64,000 nt of DNA from Copromyces sp. CBS 386.78 (GCA_030685235.1 MU839121.1:186001-250000), one strand, 5' to 3'; shown: positions 1-10,877, numbered from the stretch's first letter. A program made the numbers and translations. The notes: generated by a model from the sequence alone, not told the origin.

Positions 1-1790
1 AAGAAGAGAAAATTAAAAAGGTAGTTGAAGAATATCATCGTATCCGTTTTAAAGAGGAGGCTAAGTAATAAGAGGAGGTTAAATAGTAAGAATATAAAAA
101 GAAGGAAATTGTTTATATTGTAGTTAAGAAGAAAATAGACAATAAGAAGGAGGTTATTCGTATTATTAAGGCTATTCGTATTAAGGAGGCTATTCGTATT
201 ATTAAAGTTGTTCGTATTATTAAAGCTAATCGTATTAAGGAGGTTATTCGTATTACTAAAGCTATTCGTATTATTAAGGTTAAGAAGATTACTCCTAATA
301 AAGAGGAGGCTATTTATATTACCTTTGCGGAAACCCTAGTCTATAATATAGATAAACGTTCTATATAATTTGGTACCCTAATTTAAGATATAAATAAACC
401 CTCTATATAATTTGGTACCCCGATTTAATATACGGGTAAAAATAAGTATATACCGCCGCTAATAATATAAGTAACCTTAGTACCGCTTCTAGCATTGGCT
501 ATTATAAGCCGTAAATTTCGATTTAGATTATTATTACTAAACTTTGCGAATTTAATAATTACTTTAAGTACCCGTACTATATTAATAATTTGTACCGTAT
601 TAATAATTCGTATTACTTCAGTAAATTAAATTATATTTATATTAAATAGAAGTAATTAATACTAACCCCGACTTAAAACCCTAATTGTTACCCTTAACTT
701 ATATTATATAATAATACAGTTACGTCGTAGGGATTTTAATACTAGCTCTAATACTAGCTCTAGTACTAGTTCTACTATTACTTTTACTATTGCTTTTAGT
801 ACCGATAATATAATATTAACGGATATATTTAGTATACTAGCGGTAGTATTAGTATAGTTCGTTGTAGTTGTTATCGGGGGGGCTACTCTAATTTCTATAA
901 ATTCTAGAATAATTACCGGTTCGATACGTATATTTATAATATAAATAATAATAAATCCTTTAATAATAGCTCTATTAATTCTTCGGACTATTATACTAAG
1001 TAAATCGCTTTCTTTAGAGCGGGCTATTATTAATAATATAGAAATATAAGTAAATTACTTTTACTAATACGCTATATTACAATTATTATTACTATTTCCG
1101 GGGTTAACGGTAATTATATATATTTATTCTTATATTTAGTATAGATATATTCGCGATAGGATTACCCCGGAATTCGGTAATATTTATATATAATATTAGA
1201 GCTTTAGTATATTATATACGAATAGAAAAAAAAGGATTGTCTAAAAATGGTTGTAATTTTTTTATTGTATTTATTATAGGTATATTTGTTGTGTTGTATT
1301 GTGTTGTGTTATATTATATTATATTGTATTGTATTGTATTATATTGCGTTCGTACGATTTCGTAATGGCTTTAAATTCTGTATTTCTATAGAGGCGACGA
1401 CGGGGTTTCGGGGTTGGTAGTCTGTACGTACGTATTTAATACGGTGCTCGCTATTTTATTCAATATTAATATTAACGATTATATTATTTAGGGGCTCGGT
1501 TAAAATAGTTAGCCCATACGTTTCGAAATATATTTACTATAAGTCTTTACTATAGTATTTAACGTTAGTAAAGTTTTTAGCGTATATAGGGAGGTTCGTT
1601 GTAAAGATAATTGAAAAAACCTATTTTAATATATACTTATAAGGGTGAAAAGAGTCTAACTAATAAGAAACTTAATTCAACAAGTAGCTTACTTCAATTG
1701 GGTAGGCTACTTCTCTGTGGTAGGCTATAATAGCCCCAGGTAGCCTACTTTAATTCCTGATTTTTCCACTACGGTAAATTTATCATCTAA
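1..1790. repeat. AT-rich RIP-like relic
   Basis: Very AT-rich DNA with long runs of TA, ATT and AAT. CA and TG dinucleotides are scarce while CG remains (many CGT/CGA words), which is the signature expected from repeat-induced point mutation, where CpA is changed to TpA. No open reading frame of useful length is present. Positions 120-300 hold degenerate tandem repeats of a 'TATTCGTATTATTAAGG'-like word. The right edge (about 1,660-1,755) has several short GTAGGCTAC/GTAGCCTAC words in both orientations, possibly a transposon end. The original repeat family cannot be named. The composition change near 1,760 marks the boundary with ordinary sequence. Confidence 0.75.
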
Positions 1791-1794
1791 TGAG

Positions 1795-2060
1795 CTAAGA
1801 ACGTTGTCCACTTCTACACTTTTTTTCCAGTGTTTCCATCCAGGTTTGAAGATCAGCGTCGTTATCTTCTAGCTCTTTGGTGCGGCGTTCAAAGTCGGCG
1901 TTGTGTTTGAGTACTTTTTGCAATAGGATACTAATTTCTTCACCTGGTCGATTGGGAGAGACTAGTAGTTGTGTCGGTGATGACCAGCGAATCCCAGGTG
2001 CTGTATATCGAGTTCTTTTTGGCACCTTGTTCTCTTTCAGCAGCAGCTACATCATCATTT
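1795..2060 (-). pseudogene. Short coiled-coil coding remnant
   Basis: A minus-strand open stretch encodes about 76 residues ending TAA/TGA-style at 1,795, with heptad-like charged residues (ERRTKELEDNDADLQTWMETL) typical of a short coiled coil. In another minus-strand frame the same DNA reads YSTWDSLVITDTTTS, and that frame and segment recur at 10,878-10,923. No start codon or partner exon could be fixed. It lies beside RIP-like DNA and downstream, on the same strand, of another coiled-coil remnant. It is best read as a broken piece of a lineage-specific gene; a real small gene cannot be excluded. Confidence 0.35.
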
Positions 2061-2324
2061 TTGCTAGCAATGTTGTGCAAGGCTGCCCTGCCCCAGGGGG
2101 GACCAGAATCTACGCTGGCGTCCAGTTACAGGGGCATTTCGACGTACATCAACTTGCGCGGCGACTTCATACTTGTACGGTATGACATGCTATTCAACAA
2201 GACGAGGCGGATCTGGTTATCAGGACAGGTGCACACAGAGAAAGGCGTCTTTGAATTGGCGCCCAGAAGCCCTACACAGCTCGACCAAACCCTCCTCCTG
2301 CTGCCCCTAAAGTCACCTGCTTCC

Positions 2325-3188
2325 TCATTCCCGTGGCCGTCGCCTACAATCTTGTACTTCGTCTTTCCACTTGTTCACAAGCTCCCGTCTCGTTGCCGCG
2401 CCAGACGCGTGATATATGACGGTACGCAGCGGTTGATCTATTAAATACTCTATTACCCACACCATCTCGTACGAATCAGCAGCCATCACCGCCGGACAAA
2501 ACCTCGCCTGAATATCTTGCACCGCAGCATAAACTGAAGTCTCGACAGGCAGATGAGCCTCGGAATAAGAACGAGCAGCGCGAAGCGACGTTCCATCCTA
2601 ATTCCCATACGCGTTCTTCAACCCCATCGTAATCCTCTCCAATACTTCTTTCGCCATTTGATCTTTCACATCATCCGTAACCCGCTCGACGATCTCATCC
2701 CGGAATTCGCCATCCATCCTATAGCGCTCGACTTCAAGTCGATACGCCATCTCCTCTTGGACTTGCATCGCGACCGAGTCATCGATACGTTTGCAGAGGC
2801 TATCCTCCTCGTCTGAGTCGTATCGGCAGTCAGTCTGATTATTGAGCCGTGCGTTAAGCTCTTGGATGCGGGTTTCAAGTTTGGCGGTGCGTTCGGCTTC
2901 TTGAACAACACGTTCGAGAGTGGTGGTGTGTCGGTCCTCTAACTCTTTGATGCGGTGTACGAGGCGTTCGCTTTGATCGACCATCTTGCGGAAGACGCGG
3001 GCGACGTCTTGGAGGGTTGGGAGGAAGCGGGTCTCTTCTAATGCGCGTTGGCGTCCCTCTAGATTGCGGAAGGCGAGGATGAGGTCTTGGAACGTTTCAG
3101 GAGATGGTGGCTCTGATGTGCGTTGGCGTTTTCGGTCTAGGGGCCTGTTAGGAGCGACAAAATACTGGTAGCAAGCAGGCGAACATAC
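2325..3188 (-). pseudogene. Coiled-coil protein gene with premature stop
   Basis: A minus-strand exon starting near 3,144, after a plausible intron (GTATGT donor at 3,188, CCTAACAG acceptor at 3,145), encodes a charged helical protein. It has a basic RKRQRTSEPPSPE segment, then about 150 residues of heptad-rich coiled coil (RLVHRIKELEDRHTTTLERV). A TAG at 2,598-2,600 ends it. The same frame stays open for another 90 codons to 2,325 with protein-like composition (AVMAADSYEMVWVIEYLIDQ), so the TAG looks like an acquired nonsense mutation. CAG to TAG on the coding strand is a CpA-to-TpA change, as RIP makes, and RIP-like DNA lies 0.6 kb away. The first exon upstream of 3,188 is uncertain because two frames are possible. 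No family recognised. Confidence 0.5.
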
Positions 3189-3227
3189 CAGATGGAGTGG
3201 GGGGTTGTGCCGGAGTCTTGGGGCCAC

Positions 3228-4297
3228 TCGCTAAATCGATAGATGGACCACTTTCATTAATGCCTTCCTGATCTACATAACAGGGCAACGGGTCGCTAGA
3301 GTGTCGACGCTTGCAGTCTAGAAAAAGAATGTTGTGGTAGTAGTGGTGGTGGTAGTAGTGATAGTAACGCGATTTGGAGAAGGTGGTTGTATAGGGAGCA
3401 GTGGGAAGGTATTCCAGAAAAACGCGAGTGAGGAAAGCACGAGTATGAAGATTGTTTTGTCATTTTTCAAGCGAGTAACTGTGCTAGGTAGTGATAATGT
3501 GTGTTGTCCGTGCCCAACGGCGCCAAATACCGCCGGGAATTCGCGTATAACGCCTATAACTTTCGGAAATCACGCGCAATTTAGTCGCTAACAATGGGAA
3601 TCGCATATTCTGAATAGCTTCAATTGATTGACATAGTTGCATGAAATTGCACGAAAAGACAGTCATATTATTGCGTTATATCGCGCCGATGTATTTATTC
3701 TTGTCGCGCATTGTATTTCCGTACGCGCAACTAATAAACTACATGTGTTAGAAGTCCGTGCCCTGGGCTGCCTACCTATTCACTGGGCCTTGCCGGCACA
3801 CGCCTTCCAGGTATTTAGGCCGCCCTGGTTTCCGTTTCTCCTCCTCCGCTAGACAACTCCAATCAAACCCTTTTCGTTGTCGTCTTTTCCAGTCTCCAAC
3901 AACATGTTAATTGATTTTTTTCGACATTTTTTCTGGCGGGAGCCGGTCACGAGTCTGGGCGCTTGGGCTGACCAGGGACGTGGTACGTACTTTTTTGTCA
4001 GTCTGTTACGCAACGTCGGCCTGAGGCCTCGCATCACGAATTGGGATTTGGCGTGAGATGAATTGAGGCTTAATCTGAAAGGGGCACCTCCATTGGCTCA
4101 TTAGCATGCATCGCCACCGCCATCAATGGCTAGTCTACTCACGTCGTGTGCCCCGCCAGGGAGCCAGGCTCCCAGGTTGGGCATTCAAGGCGTCGTGGAA
4201 TCATGCGACGTCTGGTGCATTCTCTTCCCCAAACCCATCACCTCCAACATTACCATTCCTTCCGCCAGAACACCCTGAGCTTCTCAAGGGAGCCGAC
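3228..4297. other. Intergenic, simple repeat only
   Basis: No supported gene. A GTGGTA/GTAGTG-type purine-rich simple repeat occupies about 3,331-3,368. The last 190 bases before the HET start contain an in-frame upstream ATG (4,106), but the residues it would add are unlike the family's normal N-terminus and are taken as leader. The region 3,230-3,310 may contain the first exon of the broken coiled-coil gene on the minus strand. Confidence 0.5.
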
Positions 4298-6555
4298 ATG
4301 GACAGCAACTACGGCAGCGTAAGCTACTACCAGTACCAGCGAATCGACTTGTCCACCGATGCCATTCGACTTGTTCGCCTTTTCAGTGGATATCGCGAAG
4401 AGCCCATCCAATGCGAACTTGTCGAAACATTCCTCCATAAGGTGGACGGCTTGCCTTATGAAGCCTTGTCATATGCCTGGGGCAAATCTTCCGACGAACA
4501 TACAATATTCATCAATGACCAGAAGGCACTTGTTGGGGAGAACCTTCACATGGCCCTCCTCGCTTTACGGCAGCAGTACGAGGACAGGCTGCTGTGGATC
4601 GACGCCATTTGTATCGACCAGGGGAATCGCAAGGAAAAGGGCCATCAGGTCGGGCAGATGAGACAGATATACGAGCATGCCCAAAAAGTCCTCATATGGC
4701 TTGGCCCCAGCAACCCCGAGATTGATCTTCTCATGAACATGGCTGGGATGTGGGATTATCGAACAAGACAAGGCCCGGGAGCCCGCCACGAACAGACTTG
4801 GATCGATTCCTGGAACAGTCTCACTTCTAACGAGACCGGTCTTTACAAAGAGGAGGTTACTACTCGACGTCGCAATTCCTTGCAAGAGATACTGAACCGA
4901 CCTTGGTTTCGGAGAGTCTGGATCATTCAAGAAGCTGCTAGCGCAAGTAGGGCTACGATCCTGTGCGGCTCCAAAGCATTGTCCAGCCAAGGCTTCAGCC
5001 TATTGCCCTACTTACTAGGACTCGAACTGGATTCTTCTACCCAAGCAATCCTTGACATCCTTCCAAGCTATCGTCGGCAAAAGACTTGGTGGGGTGAAAA
5101 GAACAATCTCGAGACACTTCTCATGAAGTTTTCAGCAAGTGAAGCGACTGATCCTCGGGACAAAATCTATGCTTTGCTTGGCATTGCTTCAGACGCTCGC
5201 GCCAGCAACACCCTTCGCCCAGACTACGAAATATCGCTAGATCGCGCGATATACAATACCATCTCATTCTTGCTCTTTCAGGAGATTCACGAGCCTTCCT
5301 CTCTTCCGCTTCCAATGCATCGAAACATCGACGATTTACATCAGTTTCTTCCCAGGCTGCGGGAGTACGTCGTGCTACAGCGACAGCTGTTATTCCACAA
5401 CTTACCGACATCACCAAACTCCCAAATCAGTTCTCTATACAAGACTTCGATGCCTACTTCTGCCCTTTTCGACATCTGGTTGTCCATGTGCTAAAAGAAA
5501 AGGTTTCTTGTTCACATGGCTACTCAATTCGAACTGCATTCCAGCAAGATGGCACTGCCATTAACCCCAGGGAACTTATACCTCTCCTCTTGGCACACAC
5601 AAAGGTCGGGAACTTAGAGCTCGCCAAGTTCATACTTGCCCCTGAGCTTCCATGCTGGGAAATCCAAGACATGGAGGATCTTTTATTCAATGTGGCAAGT
5701 CTCGAGCTCCACTCGTTTCTCATGTTCAATGACCTTTTTACCTTGTGTAAGCCTCTTGTTTTACCGCTTGCGTCTCAAACTATCCATGCTGTGTTCAAAG
5801 AGGCAGCTATTCTTTGTGGTCGACTCAACCGTCTTTCCTGGCTTTCCCATCGACGAAACGAGTATTCAGTATTGAAAGTGGAAGATGAGTCATGGCGCAT
5901 GGACACTACCCCTGGGTGGATGGTTGAGTGGCTTGATGGCCTCAAACCCGGTGGGAAAGAGGACCACTCAAAGAGTAACACCCGCGATACTGGTCCCGAA
6001 AAGGAAATGGAAAAAAGGGACTCCGTTGGCAAGCTCTACCACGAGTTGTCCAAATACAAAGGGCTCCGTCAAGCAAATTACCTTGAGTTGGTAGTGGCCG
6101 CTTTAACCTTTGAAGAAGCGGGGATCAACATGTCTATCAACATGATCCAAAAATACGGTTTTAAAGACGAAGCCAATCCATATAAGCTGCCCACTCAATG
6201 GCCACCAAGCAAATTTCTTTTGAGGCTTTCGACCCAACCCTATACGTGGGGTGTCTCGCGGATTGACGATAAGCGGCTCCGCCTGGCGAGAAGGGACTTT
6301 CAAAACCAAACGTATACTCGACCAAAGACCGAAGCACCTCCTGAGTTGGTAACGAACATGGGGTTAGACGGAACGACCTGTACAGACCAGGCTGATAAAG
6401 CTTTGCAACAAGACTGTACAGACCAGATTTTTGAAGCTTTGCAACAAAAGGTGGACGTTGTTATTCTACGTCAGATGGGGGGACTTGGAAGATACATTTC
6501 GAAACTCCAAGCTTGGTGGAAATTCTTCACGTCAAGGGCTTGGAAGGCTGCCTAG
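4298..6555 (+). CDS. HET-domain heterokaryon-incompatibility-type protein
   Basis: Fungal HET-domain proteins mediate or resemble mediators of non-self recognition and programmed cell death after hyphal fusion. The HET signature is clear: YEALSYAWG near residue 60, LLWIDAICIDQ near 105 followed by QMRQIYEHAQKVLIWLG, then RPWFRRVWIIQEAA and DPRDKIYALLGIA. I chose the ATG at 4,298 because the family homology begins shortly after it. The frame is not continuous: the HET part runs in one frame to a stop at 5,494, while the C-terminal part (to 6,555) is in another that is open from about 5,145. A 59-nt intron at 5,372-5,430 (weak donor GTGCTA, acceptor AATCAG) would join them as REYV|FSIQDF; otherwise a one-base frameshift must be assumed. 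Near the C-terminus an 11-12-residue unit is duplicated (CTDQADKALQQ / CTDQIFEALQQ). The C-terminal region has no domain I recognise. Confidence 0.8.
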
Positions 6556-6957
6556 TCGCTCAAGAGATCACTGCAGCTTTGGCCTCATGGGCAATGATAA
6601 CAGGATGCTGGCTTTATAGATTCTGATGAGATTAGGTACTAAATGATGATGTTGTTTGAACTCCAACACAGACGGCATTGTGGGCACCTACTCTAGCGCA
6701 GAAGTTAACGTCAATTGATTACCTCAACTGGGTACAAGTCCTCCGCACACAAGCACAGGGAACCAGTACTACGTAAATCACGTCTTCTGAAAAGAGCAAG
6801 CACATACCTAGGTATGTAGATACCTACTAGTGTAGCTAAGGAGAGGATTGCGCTCTTTTGGAATGTTCCTCAATGATGACATACTCTATAGATAAAGCCA
6901 TACCTTAGTATTGAACGCACTCGATAGAGGTGATGATGGACAACTACCTTTAGAAAG
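6556..6957. other. Intergenic, nothing recognised
   Basis: Spacer between the HET gene and the inverted-repeat element. It includes an ACCTAGGT-type palindromic word near 6,808, a word that recurs in several other spacers of this window. No gene, RNA or longer repeat seen. Confidence 0.5.
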
Positions 6958-7444
6958 AGTATTCCTACCCACACACACCCTCAATCTACATACACACACC
7001 GTTCTTAACAAAACCCTTAGCCTGACAGCCCGGGTTCCACCTATGACACCTGCATGAAAAATCCCCGTTTTACCCGCGAAATTTCACACTTTTGATGCAC
7101 GTAACATTTCGCTAAAATTTCTGGATTGCTGGGGTCACCCAGAACCAACACCAGCGGTAGAAATTACTATGTATATAAAGAGATAGGATAATAGCAAGAT
7201 AGCAAATTCGTTACGTGTATTGCGTATGTGTAGCTAGATATCGAGGTTTGGAGGGGGGGATTTACAATACTATGAAAGTATCACGACTCTGGCAATCTCA
7301 ACTTACTTGTTAAATCGAGTAGGGATGGTATATGATACGAGAAAACTGGATTTTACCATACACAACGATAATATTTCAATGTCAGCTGTCATATGGGGGG
7401 CGGTGTGTGTATGTAGATTGAGGGTGTGTGTGGGTAGGTTTTCT
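6958..7444. mobile_element. MITE-like element with 38-bp terminal inverted repeats
   Basis: A 487-bp non-coding unit. Its ends carry perfect 38-bp inverted repeats: 6,964-7,001 reads CCTACCCACACACACCCTCA... and 7,401-7,438 is its exact reverse complement. Six more bases at each end match partly (AGTATT versus AGAAAA). The unit is bounded on both sides by the same 10 bases in the same orientation, CTTTAGAAAG (6,948-6,957 and 7,445-7,454), which look like a target-site duplication. No transposase reading frame lies inside. A 9-10-bp duplication with long inverted repeats resembles Mutator-like non-autonomous elements, but the superfamily is inferred only from this. The right-hand copy of the 10-mer contains the stop codon of the neighbouring minus-strand gene, so the element landed exactly at that gene's 3' end. 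Confidence 0.75.
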
Positions 7445-7446
7445 CT

Positions 7447-8415
7447 TTAGAAAGGAGGGATGCCGCCCTCATTCCTCATTGCACGTTTCTCCGCCATGTC
7501 AGCACGTATCCTTTCTAACATCTTCGCGTCTGAGGCAGTCAAAGGACCATGCGTGCGCCGGCTATGGCTCCGAACCCACTCCCTCTTTTCGTCTATCTCG
7601 AGTGGGTTCGAACAATGCAGGCGCAAGTCCACCATCCATGTGTCTTTCTCCGGCGAATCACCATAATACGGCATCTGACGTGAGACAATCTTCGCTTTGA
7701 AGATATCACCGCGCAAGCTCATAAGCCAGGGATGAACAGCTAAGGTCATAGTTAGTAGAGCCGAAGCTAATAGTTGGACAAGACACGATTACTTACCGCT
7801 AACAAAGTCACGCACCGTGACAAAATCTTCGCTGCTAGCCGTGACTACCAATTTCGGGTCTGGGTTCCGAAGCGGTCTGTCCTCTCCACAGCACTTAATG
7901 AGAAACTCCTCGCCCGAGTCCTCCGTCCAGCTGCCGTCCTTCTTTTGTAAATCCCACTTGCACCGGACGTCGTCGTTAAGATCTCCGTATTTGATCCACT
8001 CTTGTTGACCGCAGATGGGTGCACGGGCATCACCACCATGACGCTTATGCCAGTCCGCATAACTGGACTCATAGGTTGCGCCATGATGGTCATGCCACTC
8101 CGCCCAATCGAGTTCCCATTGTGGTCCTTCGAGGTCCAAAACTGAAACCTCAAGAGACGAGGTCTTTGGTTTGGTGAAGGGCAGCTGCGAGATCTCGTGC
8201 CACGTGCCAGTGTCTGGATTGAAGAATGGTTCCAGATCGTCCTTTGCACCCTTCTCATCCTTCATGACGGAAATGGCGGTAGGGAAGACACCATCGAACT
8301 CCCAATAGAGTCGCTCGGCGGCGGGAGTGTAGATGACACGTACTCCCTTGTTTTTAAGCTCTCCCAACGAGAGGTAGGGAGGCTCTTCTGACTGGCCTGA
8401 TTGCGAAGTCTCCAT
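7447..8415 (-). CDS. Hypothetical protein, two exons, 303 aa
   Basis: Exon 1 is 8,415-7,797 and exon 2 is 7,739-7,447, with a 57-nt intron (donor GTAAGT, branch CTAACTATGAC, acceptor CCTTAG) that keeps the frame. The ATG at 8,415 (METSQSGQSEEPPYLSLGEL) is preferred over an upstream open stretch because the earlier residues are low-grade and lack an obvious function. The protein is soluble-looking, with no signal peptide or membrane segment. It is rich in Trp, Asp and Lys, with a WHDHHGATYESSYADWHKRHGG stretch around residues 115-140 and a basic, helical C-terminus. I recognise no family. The stop codon TAA lies inside the 10-bp direct repeat flanking the MITE-like element, so everything 3' of the coding region is transposon DNA. 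Confidence 0.75.
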
Positions 8416-9141
8416 TGTTATGTAGGATGATTGAGGTTGCGAGATTGGGCTTGTCGAACCACAGTAGTGAGGATCCAGTGAGCACTTGGTCTGGTGTGCA
8501 AAGTGGATTGGGAATCGGAAAGTCTGTGTGCTTGGTGAGAGGCGGTCCACCGGAGGGGAAAAAGTGGCTGACAATTTTGGGAACGCCTGTCATGAGAGAC
8601 TTTGTCTCAAGCTGTCTTTCCAGTGTTTTTCCCGGACATAAAAAGCACATTTACGAGCAGGATGCTTACCAAGTATTTATTACCCTGTCACGTGGTAATT
8701 GAAGTGTGCCGTAGGTTGCAGGTGATACTGTGGCTGGAAAAGTTTGTTCGGCACGGCCCGTATGCAACCAGGATTCCACTTGGCGGGGCCGAAGCAGTCA
8801 TGGCCAGAACACAAATACTACCTTCCTCCTAAATCACCAGCGTGCCTTCGAACTTTGACCTCATGGACACAATGCATTATCGCACGCCTTCCCATTGAGG
8901 TTGGTGCCTTGTCGCTGTCGGTCTTGCAGGGCAGGTAGCAAAAACATATTTGGTTCTACAACCCAAACAACCAAGACCGCAAAAACAAGATCGACTGTCC
9001 ACAGCCTCGATCAACTGGCAAAAAGGCCGTAAGCATCATATTGTTACATAGGTTATCTCTCGCCTTGGTTGTCCAATCCTCAACTGACGAAAACAACTCG
9101 CCTCTGCCAACTTCTCAAGTCATTCATTCCTCCGTCACCAC
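8416..9141. other. Intergenic, nothing recognised
   Basis: Spacer between the start of the hypothetical gene at 8,415 and the end of the exonuclease gene, both on the minus strand. It would hold the promoter of the first and the 3' untranslated region of the second. Short ORFs here lack protein-like composition. Confidence 0.5.
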
Positions 9142-9972
9142 CTAGTACCAGACGTTTCTGCCAAACCCCGAGCCCCAAGGTCCGAGCCGCTTTTTCTCAG
9201 ATTGAGGCACGTACGCAGGGCCGCAAGCTTCGACCACGCGACGTGCGCTCTCATCCATAGCTTTCCCCAGCCATCCGCTGCTAGTAATACGCTTGGCGTA
9301 CAGGTTGTGGAGTGCAGGCAGGTGAACGACATCGTTGACGCAGTACTGCATCGTTTTGGCGTCCAGAGGGCGGCGGGAGAAGATGTCGTTCTCCATCAGA
9401 GCCCGCACCACGTTCTTGGTATTGACCCAGCGCTGCTTCTCCGTGAAACCCAGCCCAAGATCCCTCTCGACACATCTGTCGAGGCCGTAGAGGTACGTCT
9501 TGTTGCCGACGCGGGATGCGTTCTCAAGCAGCTGGACGTCCGTGACACCCGCGAGACGGACCTTGTGGTGCGCCCAGAGGGCGTCCGCGTCATTGCGTAC
9601 GTCCCAGAAGTATTTGGGAGTGTTGGCATCTTCGAGGATGGTTTTCAGGGTATTCCCGCCTTCTGTGCCGGGAGTGGTGAAAGCGGCGTCGCCGAGGGTT
9701 TGGACATCAACAATGCTTGTCGCCCGCGTGGGAAGGACGAGTATTGTCAGGAGGGTGAGCGTCCCATAGCGGCTGAGACTTTTGCCCTCAAGGTCCAGAT
9801 AGAATGTGCTGGACGGAGGGATCGAGGAGAGGAAGACCTGGAGGTCTGGAATGGATGAGATCAAGGTTGGGGTCGCCATACTTGACTTGGGAAGGGTGCG
9901 CTTTGCCGATGGTTTGATATGTCGAAGGGAGTTTGCTGCTGTCCCAGAACGCAACTTCAAACTCAAATGCAT
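9142..9972 (-). CDS. DEDD-type 3'-5' exonuclease domain protein
   Basis: A single-exon 276-aa protein carrying the RNase D/WRN-like 3'-5' exonuclease fold, which removes nucleotides from RNA or DNA 3' ends using two metal ions. The first acidic pair is in the YLDLEGKSLS motif near residue 60 (D-x-E). The second acidic site fits WDVRNDADAL near 125, and the last fits YCVNDVVHLPALHNLY near 225, where the tyrosine is the usual DEDDy residue. The protein is little more than the domain, as in the fungal EXD1/egalitarian-like group. The first ATG (9,972) gives a basic leader without acidic residues that could be a mitochondrial presequence. A second ATG at 9,879 (MATPTLISS) gives a plain cytosolic form. 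The sequence does not decide between them. The exact substrate is unknown. Confidence 0.85.
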   Translation of the reverse strand: MHLSLKLRSGTAANSLRHIKPSAKRTLPKSSMATPTLISSIPDLQVFLSSIPPSSTFYLDLEGKSLSRYGTLTLLTILVLPTRATSIVDVQTLGDAAFTTPGTEGGNTLKTILEDANTPKYFWDVRNDADALWAHHKVRLAGVTDVQLLENASRVGNKTYLYGLDRCVERDLGLGFTEKQRWVNTKNVVRALMENDIFSRRPLDAKTMQYCVNDVVHLPALHNLYAKRITSSGWLGKAMDESARRVVEACGPAYVPQSEKKRLGPWGSGFGRNVWY

Positions 9973-10139
9973 GGTGCTAAAATCGAACTGGTTTGGGTCA
10001 GATCATCTACTTAAATCAAGGCAGACACGTCGGGCCTCATGAATACTTTGAGTAGGACTGGAGGCTGCTAGCATCTGATCTTAGAGCTGTGGTTGGCTCG
10101 TCGCTCTCGACGCCGCCGTCAAGCTCTGGGCCTACGTTT

Positions 10140-10223
10140 GTAGATGAGTCGATTGGCTGAGAGAGCAGCATGCGCTGTCAATCGACTCATCATGCTGCTC
10201 TCTCAGCCAATCGACTCATCTAC
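10140..10223. repeat. Perfect 33-bp inverted repeat (hairpin)
   Basis: The left arm 10,140-10,172 (GTAGATGAGTCGATTGGCTG...) is the exact reverse complement of the right arm 10,191-10,223. They are separated by an 18-base loop that itself contains CAATCGACTCAT, a copy of part of the right arm. Beyond the arms, CGTTTGTAG words on both sides extend the symmetry imperfectly. No reading frame or TSD was seen. It could be a very short foldback element or a product of template switching at a replication fork. Confidence 0.85.
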
Positions 10224-10877
10224 CTACCTTACAAACGGAGGTATTGGTGGCTGCGCCGACAGGATGTTTGCAAGCCAACCACCATGTTTATGTTCCCGAG
10301 CTCAAACGTCTTGACGTCCAGCTGCAAATTCCCGAGTTGAGCTTCCCTTCCGACAACTTGGTGGCAAACGGACCTTCGAGACGAAAGGAACAAAACTTCA
10401 TCTGCCTGTATCTGCAGTCCACCAGATCAGCAGATACCAGAAGTCTGATTGTCGTCCTTCGTTTCGAAGGCCCGTTTGTCAAAAGTTGTTGTTACCTCAA
10501 TTCTCGGGAAGTTACAGCGGGAACTTACTCAACCACCAAATGTGCCAGCCACATTACGTTCACTGTCCGGACACTCGGCATTTCTTCTAGGAGTTGGACT
10601 GCGCAGCCCCGATCCCATTATAGGAGCACACCGTGGACTGGACTTGGAACCTTCCGCAGGAGCTAGTTGCTCGGTGAAGTTAATTTTGTGCTCATGCCAA
10701 CCCAGTTATGGAAGGATGTCGCAAAGCAAGGCCGGCTCACCATTTCGGAAAACATGGAAAGTACACCAAACTTGTTTTATAGGTCAGTGTTTTGCGGCTA
10801 GTGAGTACATACGGCCATAGATAGTGGAAAACTCGGGATCCCGTCCGCTCTCCCATAGATAAGCCACTAATCGCCTG

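Noticed and set aside
2598..3227. Start of the coiled-coil gene at 3,227
   Set aside because: That codon is GTG, and a GTATGT-CTAACAG intron lies just after it, so it is not a credible fungal start.
5365..5430. Intron GTACGT...AATCAG in the HET gene
   Set aside because: Although the donor is good, the 66-nt length would leave the frame unchanged and not solve the frame switch.
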